From an uncultured Corynebacterium sp. (GTDB lineage: Bacteria > Actinomycetota > Actinomycetes > Mycobacteriales > Mycobacteriaceae), in NCBI GenBank assembly GCA_946223355.1, contig CAMIPB010000003.1:1-64000 (forward strand): DNA of 64,000 nucleotides. Reading direction: 5' to 3'. Shown one piece after another: positions 1-7,714 of this stretch (its first letter is position 1; each line of letters starts with the position of its first letter). The position numbers and the translations under genes are program-made. The notes beneath the pieces are model-generated. The model saw only the letters and a program-made list of their open reading frames with translations, searched no databases and was not told the DNA's origin.

Positions 1-1190
1 CAGGTGGCGGTGCAAAGACCCGAACTGCGGCAGCTCCACGACACGAACCCGCACCAATCGCAGACAGGCCCGCGACTTTAAAGCGTTTGTCTCCTATGTC
101 ACTTCCACAGCGTCGTTGCCTGAACTCACCCAGCAACAAAGGGTGAGTCGTTGGACACTTGATCGCCGATTCGAACCGTTCTGGCTCATCGACATCCCCA
201 ACGACGGTGACCCGCAGCGCGCCTACGATCAGATCTTCATCGACGACACCTACACTGCGGCCTACTGCCTGCTTGTGGCAGCCAGCCATGACCACGTCAT
301 TGCGTGGGTGTCGACCAAACACGAAACCGCCCACGCATACACGCAGCTACTACGCAAAATCGCCGAGCCACTCTGCGTCGTCCTCGACGGCGGACAAGGC
401 GCACTCACCGCGATTAAAGCCTGCTGGCCGAACGCTAAAATTCAGCACTGTCTCGTCCATGCGCAACGCGTCATCCGCCGCTACACCACCTCACGACCCC
501 GCACCGACGCCGGCAAAGCCATCTACGCACTGGCATTGAAACTGACCCGTATCACCACGCTTGACCAGGCACGCGAGTGGACGCTGCGTCTGCACGACTT
601 CAGTCAGGTATTCAAGACATTCCTCAACGAGAAAACGCCCGTGCCAAAACATCGCCGAACACTCAATAAACAATGGGAATGGACTCATCTGCGGGTGCGC
701 AAAGCCTACAACTTACTGCTACACCTATCGCGCAACAACTGGCTGTTTACCTACCTGCAGTCACCACCGAATGCGCTTGAACCTAAACGCTGGGATTCAA
801 CGACAAACAGTCTTGAAGGCGGCATCAACGCCCAGATCAAACGCATCGCCGATACGCACCGAGGCAGTTCTGGAAAACGCCAACGAAAAATGCTCGAGTG
901 GTACTTCCACACCAAAAAGCAACTGCCTGACGATCCGCTAAATATCGCCAGGCAGTGTAATTTTGGACAAGATCAACTCGCCAAAGTCAACGATCTTGCC
1001 GAAGAAGACCACAACAAAGCCGACCAGGAAACAGGCCGACCAGCCTTCTACGACCACGCTATCCTAACCGAGTACGAACACTCGATAGGAATCAGAAAAG
1101 GCCCCATGAACTAACTAACCATATACCCGCCTCGCAACACGCCGAGCGGACACACTTTTTGCTACTTAACCCTTTTTCCACACATTGACA
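1..1190 (+). mobile_element. IS1249-like insertion sequence, right-hand part
   Basis: The element is inferred from the transposase that fills it. Its left end lies outside the window, so terminal repeats and target duplications cannot be compared. The right end is not defined. It should lie shortly after the transposase stop, before the small minus-strand membrane ORF that ends at 1162 or possibly just inside it. The boundary given is a guess. Confidence 0.5.
2..1114 (+). CDS. IS1249-like (IS256/Mutator group) transposase, 5' end outside window
   Basis: The frame is open from the first bases of the window to a TAA, so this is the C-terminal ~370 residues of a transposase that begins upstream. 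A TTG at 116 is only an internal codon. Seen: an N-terminal Cys pair (CKDPNC), a first acidic position in FIDDTYTAAYC, a second in VVLDGGQGAL, and a Glu in TTNSLEGGINAQIK. This is the DDE layout of the IS256/Mutator group, where Glu lies in an N-x-x-E-G context. The wording closely resembles IS1249 transposases of corynebacteria (family knowledge). It catalyses cut-and-paste or copy transposition of its own element. The frame shows no internal disruption in the visible part. It points toward the accessory lysozyme-lipoprotein cluster on the opposite strand and probably marks one edge of that island. Confidence 0.85.
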   Translation, partial: RWRCKDPNCGSSTTRTRTNRRQARDFKAFVSYVTSTASLPELTQQQRVSRWTLDRRFEPFWLIDIPNDGDPQRAYDQIFIDDTYTAAYCLLVAASHDHVIAWVSTKHETAHAYTQLLRKIAEPLCVVLDGGQGALTAIKACWPNAKIQHCLVHAQRVIRRYTTSRPRTDAGKAIYALALKLTRITTLDQAREWTLRLHDFSQVFKTFLNEKTPVPKHRRTLNKQWEWTHLRVRKAYNLLLHLSRNNWLFTYLQSPPNALEPKRWDSTTNSLEGGINAQIKRIADTHRGSSGKRQRKMLEWYFHTKKQLPDDPLNIARQCNFGQDQLAKVNDLAEEDHNKADQETGRPAFYDHAILTEYEHSIGIRKGPMN

Positions 1191-1412
1191 AAGGCAACAA
1201 CAGAAGAATAATTGCGAGGCCAACAATGACGCCAAACATAAGTTGCGGATTCACGCCAATTTTTCCGCTAAGTTCTTTGAACTTGTCGACAATCACAGAT
1301 TGAGTTTCATTCGACTCGCTCGGCTTTGTGTTTGATGCTCTCGTTCCGCGTTAGCCGCTTGCGAAACAGGATTCTGATTATCATCACTCGACGTTGTGTT
1401 CTTATCAGTCAC
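1162..1412 (-). pseudogene. Small single-TM protein, split by a frameshift
   Basis: A GTG at 1412 directly follows the TAA of the lipoprotein gene and opens a 39-codon frame (begins VTDKNTTSSDDN, stop at 1293). The neighbouring frame continues from about 1340 with KPSESNETQSVIVDKFKELS, then a clear membrane segment (LMFGVIVGLAIILLLLPLSM) and the basic end CGKRVK, stopping at 1164-1162. The 251-bp span is not a multiple of three. Joined by one frameshift, the two halves read as one ~80-residue protein: polar Ser/Asn-rich head, amphipathic stretch, C-terminal anchor. Both parts are too short to be picked up by a 60-residue ORF cut-off. Whether the shift is decay or a sequencing artefact cannot be told from one sequence. 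Function is unknown; it is the last gene of the lysozyme cluster. Confidence 0.5.
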
Positions 1413-2153
1413 TTACATCACCTGCTGCAGCCAGCTGTCGTCTGTCATTTCAAGAGTGTTATTTTCGAGATCGAGAACAAATTCTGCTCGAGCGTCCCCG
1501 CCTCTTAGAGACTCATAGTCTTCGTCAGTAATGATGTCGTTAAAGTCATGCGGTTCAGGGGACTTAAGCAAATCAATGATTCGAACCTTGTCGAATGCGA
1601 GGGTCAGCTTGGTTCCGTCTTCAGATACAGTAAAGAAGTCCTCTAGGTCTGTGCCACTACCGCCCACGGTATTGATGTCAGGGTCGCCCGAGCAGCCGTA
1701 CGTAATGTAGTCGTAATCAGTAGTATTAGGAGCGTCAATGCGACCTGTGCCAAGTAGCGCAGATTTATACATGCTATCGCTGTACGTAAGCAGCTTAGAC
1801 TTCGTCGCGTGGTCGACCTCGTACTCTTCGTACACTTCGTCGAATTTGTGAATCTGGTACCACTCAGGAATTATCGAACCGCCGTTAGATCCGACAATAT
1901 AATTGCTGTTGTTACCGGGGCAAACGTGAAGGCTCGCGGTATCGATCAACCCGTCTGCTGCGCGCCGGTCTTCTTCGTCAAGATCTCCGAAAGTCTCGAG
2001 GGTCGCTTCTTCAACGGTTTCTGTTTCTGTTTCTGCTTCACTAGATCCATTGTCAAGAGCGCGCGGTTCAGGTTCATCATCAGATCCACAGGCGGACAGT
2101 ACGATAGCGCTTGCTACAGCAGCCGCAGCAGTTACTTTCTTAAAGATATGCAT
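1413..2153 (-). CDS. Putative secreted lipoprotein (accessory, unknown function)
   Basis: A 246-residue protein with a textbook lipoprotein signal: positive start (MHIFKKV), hydrophobic core, and lipobox LSAC followed by GSDDEPEP. It should be exported and lipid-anchored on the outer face of the membrane. After the Cys comes an acidic Glu/Thr-rich linker and then a ~180-residue domain with two Cys (HVCPGNNSN, YGCSGDPD) that could form a disulphide. The ATG at 2153 is chosen over the TTG at 2159 because AGAAAGG lies about 7 bases before it. The 72-aa gene upstream overlaps it by 14 bp and the small TM gene follows its stop at once, so the genes are probably co-translated. I do not recognise the family. 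Small lipoproteins beside a lysozyme gene are common in conjugative elements of actinobacteria, which is only a contextual hint. Confidence 0.7.
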   Translation of the reverse strand: MHIFKKVTAAAAVASAIVLSACGSDDEPEPRALDNGSSEAETETETVEEATLETFGDLDEEDRRAADGLIDTASLHVCPGNNSNYIVGSNGGSIIPEWYQIHKFDEVYEEYEVDHATKSKLLTYSDSMYKSALLGTGRIDAPNTTDYDYITYGCSGDPDINTVGGSGTDLEDFFTVSEDGTKLTLAFDKVRIIDLLKSPEPHDFNDIITDEDYESLRGGDARAEFVLDLENNTLEMTDDSWLQQVM

Positions 2154-2358
2154 AATCAAACCTTTCTAGATAATGTTGGGGGTCAGCTTCTCGAGCCTTG
2201 TCTGTGAATTCAAACGACTCGATCTTCAACGAGTTAATCGTCGGATCGTAATACCCTTCCATGTATAGCATTAAATCGCCTTCATCGTCCGCATAAGATA
2301 GCCCGACTAATGGAGCATTGGTGTCTTCTTCATACACGTGACTATATATTTCTGTCAA
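2140..2358 (-). CDS. Hypothetical acidic 72-aa protein
   Basis: The frame starts with TTG inside the last codons of the lysozyme-like gene (17-bp overlap) and ends inside the start region of the lipoprotein gene. It encodes a Tyr/Asp/Glu-rich small protein (YSHVYEEDTN, GDLMLYMEGYYDP, FEFTDKAREADP) without signal or membrane segment. No strong ribosome-binding site is visible, so it would depend on translational coupling. Alternatively it is the shifted C-terminal part of the lysozyme-like protein. The overlaps at both ends support a real gene in a compact operon, but I do not recognise a family. Confidence 0.45.
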   Translation of the reverse strand: MTEIYSHVYEEDTNAPLVGLSYADDEGDLMLYMEGYYDPTINSLKIESFEFTDKAREADPQHYLERFDYAYL

Positions 2359-3382
2359 AGTGCCAACCGTGGTCTTGCGCCATAGAAGCCATGACGGTAG
2401 TCTTCATATCCGAGTAGTAGTACTTATTAGCGACGTTTGACACCGCGCGATAATCGTCGTCAGACGCCTGATTACCCATGGAACCCTCTAGAACAGGAAG
2501 ACCCTCAAGCGCGTCATAGCCGCGCTGGGCGGTAGCAGAGGGTTCTCGCTCTGGGTGATACACGGCTGGTCGCTCGTATCCTAGCTGGAAACCTTTTGAC
2601 GCAGCAACGGGGTCGTCTGTAGTAACAAGTGCGTCCTTATCAAGTAGCACCTTTTCAGTTTTGCCAGTCTTAGGATTAGGTATCGCGGTGTACGCGCGAG
2701 TGAAAGGACCCTCGACGGCGTAGTTATTAGGGGCGTTTTTCATATACATCGTAATAGCGTTCGTTTGAAACTCTGACATCCAAACGAATTCGGATTCTGC
2801 GTCGAGCGTCCATCCGCCCTTGACGAACTGCGGGCTGGCAATGTATTTTTCATAAGTCGTAAACTGGTAAGCGCCACCGCCAGGTCCACCGAAATCAGGA
2901 GCCGTCGCGTGATCCGATGGAAAACGACCGCCACCCTCGGAAATCTTAGGGTCAAAAGTACCGCCCGACTCTTGCTCAACGTTTGCTAGCACGCCAGCTG
3001 CAAACGCGCCCGATGTGCCGATCGTTTCCGTGAAAAAGTCATAAATCTGCTTGGCTCGCTCGTATTCTTCCGTTCCTTCCTTCAGCCAAGCTTTAGCTTC
3101 TCCAGATGGAGCGCCAGAAGAATCGTCACTCGAAGAAGACGAGTTTCCATCAGCGCCACCGCCAGACATGAGATTTTCAATATAAGCTTGCTCTTCGCTC
3201 GTACAAAGTCGAATGCCGGCTTCATCTTGCCGAGGAACTACTGCAAAAGCCATCGTTGGCTTAGGCTTATCGGGAGTGAAATCACGACCCAAGACGTTGT
3301 CAGCAATGACACTAACCTCGCCCTTATATGAGTTGTACTTGCGACGCGGCCTTGCCTTGGACTTTAATCCCAACTGATTCAT
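2342..3382 (-). CDS. Chimeric ORF: IS3 OrfB fragment fused to phage-tail-tip-lysozyme-like protein
   Basis: The 346-residue frame has two unrelated halves. Residues 1-40 (MNQLGLKSKARPRRKYNSY to RDFTPDKP) are the middle of an IS3-family OrfB, just before its DDE domain. From about residue 41 on the protein is something else: a Gly/Ser/Asp linker, then residues ~105-260 resembling the phage tail lysozyme family, with IYDFFTETIGTSGAFAAGVL, the putative catalytic Glu in ANVEQESGG, and GGAYQFTTYEKY. Such muramidases open peptidoglycan locally, in phage tails or in conjugation machines. The signal or membrane anchor expected in front of the lysozyme domain is missing, replaced by the IS fragment. 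No good ribosome-binding site precedes the ATG. The gene is therefore probably a truncated relic, although its lysozyme frame is intact and leads into overlapping downstream genes. Confidence 0.6.
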   Translation of the reverse strand: MNQLGLKSKARPRRKYNSYKGEVSVIADNVLGRDFTPDKPKPTMAFAVVPRQDEAGIRLCTSEEQAYIENLMSGGGADGNSSSSSDDSSGAPSGEAKAWLKEGTEEYERAKQIYDFFTETIGTSGAFAAGVLANVEQESGGTFDPKISEGGGRFPSDHATAPDFGGPGGGAYQFTTYEKYIASPQFVKGGWTLDAESEFVWMSEFQTNAITMYMKNAPNNYAVEGPFTRAYTAIPNPKTGKTEKVLLDKDALVTTDDPVAASKGFQLGYERPAVYHPEREPSATAQRGYDALEGLPVLEGSMGNQASDDDYRAVSNVANKYYYSDMKTTVMASMAQDHGWHFDRNI

Positions 3383-3654
3383 TAGTTTAAAGACGAGCTT
3401 GTGGTTGACCTGCCAGCCTTGCTTGCGAAGTTCAGCGAGTACACGACGATCTTAGCGTCGGTAAAGACCTTAATGATGGCTTCCTTCAGCTGGGCGTACC
3501 TGTCTGGCTGGTTAAGACGTGCTTGGTAATAAAAGTAAGTTGAACGCGCCATGCTTGCGGTTTCAAGTAAATCATCGAGTCGGTGTTGTGACTTGAGAAT
3601 GGCGATGGCTTCGGCTTCTAACCTCGCCGCTGGCTCCTCAAGTCCCGTAATTTT
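3263..3654 (-). pseudogene. IS3-family transposase orfB remnant (frameshifted, DDE domain lost)
   Basis: Downstream of orfA the minus strand encodes typical IS3 OrfB sequence: EEPAARLEAEAIAIL, SQHRLDDLLETASMARSTYF, then QARLNQPDRYAQLKEAI and FTDAK. Near 3450-3453 the frame shifts and continues as RRVLAELRKQGWQVNHKLVF and MNQLGLKSKARPRRKYNSY. In most IS3 OrfB proteins this place carries a YGYRR-like motif. The Tyr-Gly part is missing here, so a short deletion whose length is not a multiple of three is likely. The homology stops at DFTPDKP (about 3263), just before the first catalytic Asp, where the lysozyme-like sequence begins. The element cannot make an active transposase. Confidence 0.75.
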
Positions 3655-4102
3655 TTAAATATGCGTTTTCAGCTTGAAGCTTTGCGACCTGACGGCGGAG
3701 CTTGTCTTCCTCGGTAAGTTCTTTCGGTTTGGCGGTAGAGCCTTTAGGCCGGCCTCGGGTCTTAGGCATCAGCGCTTCATCGCCATCCTTGCGCCACGCT
3801 CGCATCCATGTTTTGACCAACTCCTCGGAGAATAGGCCAAATTCTCTCGCTAGATCCATCCTGGTCTCGCAATTGAGGAATCTGGTGACGACCTCCTTCT
3901 TGACCTCGAAGGGATACTGTTGCTTTGTCGGCTTATCCATAAGACATAGCCTGCCACGAAGTTTCCACCGGTTGTGCAGACTATGCACGGCTCGGTATGA
4001 GACATCGAGCTGTCGCGCAGCTGCTTTATAACCGATGCCCTGTTCAAAAAGACTAACGAGTAACTTTCGTTGTTCCTCGCTAAGCGAACTTTGTGCTCTC
4101 AA
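3638..4102 (-). CDS. IS3-family transposase OrfA (helix-turn-helix subunit)
   Basis: A 154-residue protein with two helix-turn-helix segments (AAARQLDVSYRAVHSLHNRW and REFGLFSEELVKTWMRAW), a basic linker (KTRGRPKGS) and a C-terminal leucine-zipper-like helix (KLRRQVAKLQAENAYLK). This is the IS3/IS150 OrfA pattern, which binds the element ends. Translation starts at a TTG. It runs into an A6 run (about 3652-3657), the usual place for programmed frameshifting into OrfB. In this copy the OrfB frame lies +1 rather than the usual -1 from OrfA, which fits general decay. With orfB destroyed the protein has no catalytic partner here, though it could act as an inhibitor of related elements. Confidence 0.8.
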   Translation of the reverse strand: MRAQSSLSEEQRKLLVSLFEQGIGYKAAARQLDVSYRAVHSLHNRWKLRGRLCLMDKPTKQQYPFEVKKEVVTRFLNCETRMDLAREFGLFSEELVKTWMRAWRKDGDEALMPKTRGRPKGSTAKPKELTEEDKLRRQVAKLQAENAYLKNYGT

Positions 4103-4104
4103 TA

Positions 4105-4164
4105 GAACTGCTCCCCAGTAGTAGGTAACTGATTTTCTTCAGTCCGACTTATGGGGAGCAGTTC
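4105..4164. repeat. Perfect 13-bp inverted repeat at the IS3 left end
   Basis: GAACTGCTCCCCA at 4105-4117 is matched by its exact complement TGGGGAGCAGTTC at 4152-4164, with 34 bp between. The outer arm probably contains the IS terminal repeat and the inner arm a second copy. In RNA from outside it would fold into a hairpin just before orfA. Such structures can block read-through transcription or translation into the transposase. Confidence 0.75.
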
Positions 4165-4177
4165 ATTTAAGTGAGCT

Positions 4178-4861
4178 TTACTGGGTAGAGCCTACTGCCT
4201 CTTCCATCTTCTGATTTACGCACTCCTGCTGAGCTGCAGGATCAGAAACGGTCATGCATTCTTGCAGTCCAGCTTCTTTGAACACGAACGTCACGAAGAT
4301 CCAGAACACAACTGTTGCAATGATCGACAAGATAGAAAGTACCAAGCCGGTGATGGCCATGCCCTTACGCTTGTTCTCCTTATGCTGGTACTTCTTTGCA
4401 GATCCCAGCGCCACAATGCCCAAAATCAGACCGATGAGACCTGGAATAGCGGCAAAACCGGTAAGGAAAACTGAGATTGCACAGAGAATCGACACAATTC
4501 CTACGCCCAATGCCCATGGCGCTAAGCTGTTTTTACCTTCAGCCATTGGGGAGTTTTCGAAGCCGCCGTACCCGGATGCACCAGCGCCGTATCCCGCTAC
4601 GCCTGAAGTGTAATCCTGCGAGCCAGCGCCGTAATCAGCGGTGTTTTCAGTGCCGTAGTTGTCAGAATTGTCCACTCCATAGCCGGAATCGATGTTGCCT
4701 TCGGTCTCTCCGCCAAATGGCTCTGCTGGATTAGAGGAATTGCCATACTGGTTGGTGTTGTCGCCTGGGGTGTCATAAGGGTTCTGGTTAAAATCACCGG
4801 AACCTGGTTGTGCACCTTCATTTTGTGGGGCGGCAGAATTTGGATCGTAAGGGTTAGTCAT
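4178..4861 (-). CDS. DUF4190 domain membrane protein with Tyr/Gly/Asn-rich N-terminus
   Basis: A 227-residue protein. Residues 1-105 are low-complexity and disordered-looking, rich in Asn, Pro, Gly and Tyr (NPYDPNSA, NPYDTPGD, repeated YG). Residues 112-153 form a hydrophobic hairpin (WALGVGIVSILCAIS, GLIGLILGIVALGSA) and 168-194 a further segment (MAITGLVLSILSIIATVVFW) after a Lys-rich loop. This is the DUF4190 pattern seen in many actinobacterial membrane proteins of unknown role. The short outside tail has two Cys. AAAGG lies 11 bases before the ATG. It follows the IS element on the same strand and is the first core-like gene after the accessory region. Confidence 0.75.
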   Translation of the reverse strand: MTNPYDPNSAAPQNEGAQPGSGDFNQNPYDTPGDNTNQYGNSSNPAEPFGGETEGNIDSGYGVDNSDNYGTENTADYGAGSQDYTSGVAGYGAGASGYGGFENSPMAEGKNSLAPWALGVGIVSILCAISVFLTGFAAIPGLIGLILGIVALGSAKKYQHKENKRKGMAITGLVLSILSIIATVVFWIFVTFVFKEAGLQECMTVSDPAAQQECVNQKMEEAVGSTQ

Positions 4862-5033
4862 TTTAGTAATACCTTTCGCTGACTACGAACAACCGTTGTG
4901 TACTTCTGACTCCCAATATCTGGAAACCAGTGAACCCTTGGCTGCTCGAAAATAATGTGCAGTAATGGTGCAAGTGTCCACAGTACCGAAAAAGGGCTCG
5001 GCCCGACGCACAACCCTGAGGAAAAGCCTTTAG

Positions 5034-6857
5034 TCACCACTGGCGAAGGTAGGCGATTCTATCTCTTAGCTGCTGGGCATCACACAGCGCGGTCGGCGGG
5101 CCACCGCATGCTTTTCGGGCTTCCGTATGAATAGCGCCATGTGGACGGCCAGTACGACCTGCTGTAATGGAGACTATTTTGTTCAACTCTTTACGCAGCC
5201 GCGGAATTTCTGCGCCGGCTACCTCATCACCATCTTGATCAATAGCAGGTTGTTCCCCTGGGTTGGTACCACTACCTGGCCGGATCTCAGTTGGTGCAAG
5301 TTTTTCCGGCGTAGTGCCGATGATTTCAGCTTTGTGTTGCAACTGTGCTTCTCGCTGCTTTTGTGCCTTAATTTGCGCCTCTCGCTGATCAAGTTGTTCT
5401 TCTTGGCGTTTCCGCAACAGCGCTTTAACTTGTTCTGCGTCTAAGAGTCCTGGCAGACCCAAGAAATCCGCCTCCTCTTCCGAGCCAGAAAAGGCACCCG
5501 TGCCAAAATGAGAGCCGTCATAGATCAGAGATTCGAGCTCTGCTTCAGCGCCAATAGACTCATATGTCTTTAACGCATCCGGCTCATTCTTTTCTTTATT
5601 CGCGTCCGCGAGCAGTTGGTCATCAAGACCTTCTGATTCTCGGTGAGGCTTACCCAACACGTGGTTGCGGCTGACCTCCATCTTTTCTGCCAGCCCCAAC
5701 AATTGCGGCACAGAGGGCAGAAATACGCTCGCTGTTTCACCAGGACGTCGGGACCGCACGAAGCGGCCAATAGCCTGCGCAAAAAAGAGCGGTGTTGAAG
5801 CCGATGTCGCATACACGCCAACCGCAAGGCGTGGAACGTCCACACCTTCAGATACCATGCGCACGGCGACCATCCACTCATCTGTATTGTCTGAAAACTC
5901 CTGGATGCGCTCTGACGATCCCGGTTCATCAGACAAAATAATGGCAACCGGTGTTGAAGAAATTTTCTGCAACATTCTCGCATACGCCCGAGCAGTGGTC
6001 GTGTCGGTAGCGATAACAAGACCACCTGCATCCGGCATATTTTGTCTTACCTGCATGAGTCTTGTGTGCGCTGCTTGCAAAACTGCCGGGATCCACTCAC
6101 CGCGGGGATCCAAGGCTGTCTTCCAAGCTCGTGCGGTCTGTTCTGCGTTTAGTGGCTCACCAAGCCGTGCTGCATACTCTTCACCGGCACTGTCTCGCCA
6201 ACGAGCTTCACCGGAATATGCAAGAAATACGACAGGACGCACAACCCCATCGGCTAATGCGTGGCCGTAGTTGTACTCGTGATCCGATCGCGAGATCTGG
6301 TGCCCTTCGCCATCTTCTTCATATCGCACAAAAGGAATTGGCGAATCATCAGATCGGAATGGCGTACCAGTTAGTGCTAGCCGATGAACAACGTCATCGT
6401 AGGCTTCACGGACACCGTCACCCCAACTTCGTGCGTCACCTGCATGGTGAATCTCATCCAGAATCACCAAAGTTCGGCGTGCTGAGGCTACTGCGCGGTG
6501 CTTGAAAGGATGCATGCCAACCTGCGCGTAGGTCACAACAATTCCGTCGTATGCAGGATTTACAGCCGAAGAATTAGTAAATTTCGGATCTAGTGATAGT
6601 CCCACCCGCTGTGCTGACCCAGCCCACTGCACCTTGAGGTGTTCAGTGGGGACTACAACGATAACCCGTTCCACAACGCGTTGGGCCATGAGCTCAGTCG
6701 CAACGCGCAAAGCAAAGGTCGTTTTACCTGCGCCCGGTGTAGCAACTGCCATAAAGTCCTTAGGCTTATTGGCCAGGAACTTGTCTAAAGCAGCTTGCTG
6801 CCACGCGCGCAGCGTACCCGAATTATCAAATCTAGAAGTGCTAGCCTGCACACTCAC
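5034..6857 (-). CDS. DEAD/DEAH-box (SF2) helicase
   Basis: A 607-residue superfamily-2 helicase of the restriction-subunit/XPB-like type. Seen: Q-like entry LRAWQQAALDKFLAN, Walker A ATPGAGKTTFALRV, Walker B/DEAH-type ILDEIHHAGD, motif III LALTGTPFRSDD, and in the second RecA-like domain MVSEGVDVPRLAVGVYA and the arginine-finger motif QAIGRFVRSRR. The last ~170 residues hold a Gln/Glu/Arg-rich coiled-coil (RKRQEEQLDQREAQIKAQ). It would unwind or translocate on nucleic acid with ATP; the true substrate is not known. The GTG start overlaps the stop of the DUF3039 gene by 4 bp (GTGA), so the two are translationally coupled. Orthologues occupy the same place before sigB in other corynebacteria. 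Confidence 0.85.
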   Translation of the reverse strand: MSVQASTSRFDNSGTLRAWQQAALDKFLANKPKDFMAVATPGAGKTTFALRVATELMAQRVVERVIVVVPTEHLKVQWAGSAQRVGLSLDPKFTNSSAVNPAYDGIVVTYAQVGMHPFKHRAVASARRTLVILDEIHHAGDARSWGDGVREAYDDVVHRLALTGTPFRSDDSPIPFVRYEEDGEGHQISRSDHEYNYGHALADGVVRPVVFLAYSGEARWRDSAGEEYAARLGEPLNAEQTARAWKTALDPRGEWIPAVLQAAHTRLMQVRQNMPDAGGLVIATDTTTARAYARMLQKISSTPVAIILSDEPGSSERIQEFSDNTDEWMVAVRMVSEGVDVPRLAVGVYATSASTPLFFAQAIGRFVRSRRPGETASVFLPSVPQLLGLAEKMEVSRNHVLGKPHRESEGLDDQLLADANKEKNEPDALKTYESIGAEAELESLIYDGSHFGTGAFSGSEEEADFLGLPGLLDAEQVKALLRKRQEEQLDQREAQIKAQKQREAQLQHKAEIIGTTPEKLAPTEIRPGSGTNPGEQPAIDQDGDEVAGAEIPRLRKELNKIVSITAGRTGRPHGAIHTEARKACGGPPTALCDAQQLRDRIAYLRQW

Positions 6858-7093
6858 TGGCGACGCAATCTCCTATATTCACGTTCACAATCTGGACAGA
6901 CCGGAGAACCCGGTTTTGCCTGCTTCCTCACTGGAAAGGTCTCTCCGCACAAGGCGACGACCATTTTTCCACTGATAGCAGAATCTACAATCTGGTCTTT
7001 TTTAACATAATGGAAAAACTTAGGGACGTCATTGTCGTTCGTCGTTGAATCCCGAACGTCTGGCTTCTCAATAGTCTGTGTTGATGTCCCCAT
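6854..7093 (-). CDS. DUF3039 domain protein
   Basis: A 79-residue protein with a compact C-terminal module: FFHYVKKDQIVDSAISGK, then VVALCGETFPVRKQ and PGSPVCPDCEREYRRLRR. The Cys residues (one plus CxxC) with basic surroundings suggest a small zinc-binding fold, typical of DUF3039 in actinobacteria; function unknown. The ATG at 7093 is chosen because GAAGGAA lies 5-6 bases ahead, and the 33 residues upstream in the frame look non-coding. It is co-translated with the helicase that follows and divergent from the DUF3099 gene. Confidence 0.8.
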   Translation of the reverse strand: MGTSTQTIEKPDVRDSTTNDNDVPKFFHYVKKDQIVDSAISGKMVVALCGETFPVRKQAKPGSPVCPDCEREYRRLRRQ

Positions 7094-7213
7094 TGTTTCC
7101 TTCTTCACGCGAATGCTTATTGTCACTAGATTAGTCCGTTTCCCGAAGCACGCAAGACACCAGCTCACAATGAGGTGTTGATGTTCAAGCATTTAGGGCT
7201 ACTCTTTAAACCT

Positions 7214-7708
7214 ATGACCCCTCAACGTCGGAGCAGCAAGTTTTCCCGTAGTACGAAGCGAGAGGATAAAGCCGTACTAATCACGGATGCTGAAGTTTCC
7301 CCTGGCGAGGATCGTCATCGCCGAGAAATTATTTACTCCCTTCTGCAGTTCATCCGAATTCCATCTCTGCTGCTGGGCTTCTTTTTGTATTGGCGTTATG
7401 ACATGTGGGTATTACCCGCGTTCATTGTTGGCATCACCTTTCCGCTTCCGTGGATCGCGGTTGTCATAGCCAACGGTAAAGGCCAGCCAAAAGACAAGAG
7501 ACAGAAAAACGTGTATAAGCCAGCCATTGCACGACAAATCAAACAGCAAGCTGAATCTGAAGCTTTGAAAGCTAGTCAAGGCAAGGCATTGACATCATCA
7601 GAATCTCCGACAGTGATTGACCACTACTCTGAGGGAAAATATGGAGATGAACCTGAGCAGGACCTAGACAACGATACTCATGACAACCCAACAAAGAGAG
7701 GCAGCTAG
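7214..7708 (+). CDS. DUF3099 membrane protein
   Basis: A 164-residue protein. A basic N-terminus and a short motif (AVLITDAEVSPGEDRHRRE) lead to two adjacent membrane segments (IRIPSLLLGFFLYWRYDMW and VLPAFIVGITFPLPWIAVVI) and a long hydrophilic acidic tail. This is the DUF3099 arrangement of actinobacteria, role unknown. Of the possible starts I prefer the ATG at 7214 (MTPQRRSSK); an ATG at 7181 (MFKHLGL) and a TTG at 7175 are in frame. None has a strong ribosome-binding site. The gene ends 6 bp before the methyltransferase gene, so the two are probably one operon with dtd. Confidence 0.7.
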   Translation: MTPQRRSSKFSRSTKREDKAVLITDAEVSPGEDRHRREIIYSLLQFIRIPSLLLGFFLYWRYDMWVLPAFIVGITFPLPWIAVVIANGKGQPKDKRQKNVYKPAIARQIKQQAESEALKASQGKALTSSESPTVIDHYSEGKYGDEPEQDLDNDTHDNPTKRGS

Positions 7709-7714
7709 ACACTC

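Larger units (their letters stand above)
3263..4166 (-). mobile_element. Truncated IS3-family insertion sequence
   Basis: The upstream end is probably near 4164-4168, where a terminal inverted sequence lies ahead of orfA. The downstream end is missing: orfB breaks off at about 3263 and joins the lysozyme-like sequence with no terminal repeat between. One deletion removing the right end of the IS plus the N-terminal part of the lysozyme gene would explain the junction. Confidence 0.65.
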
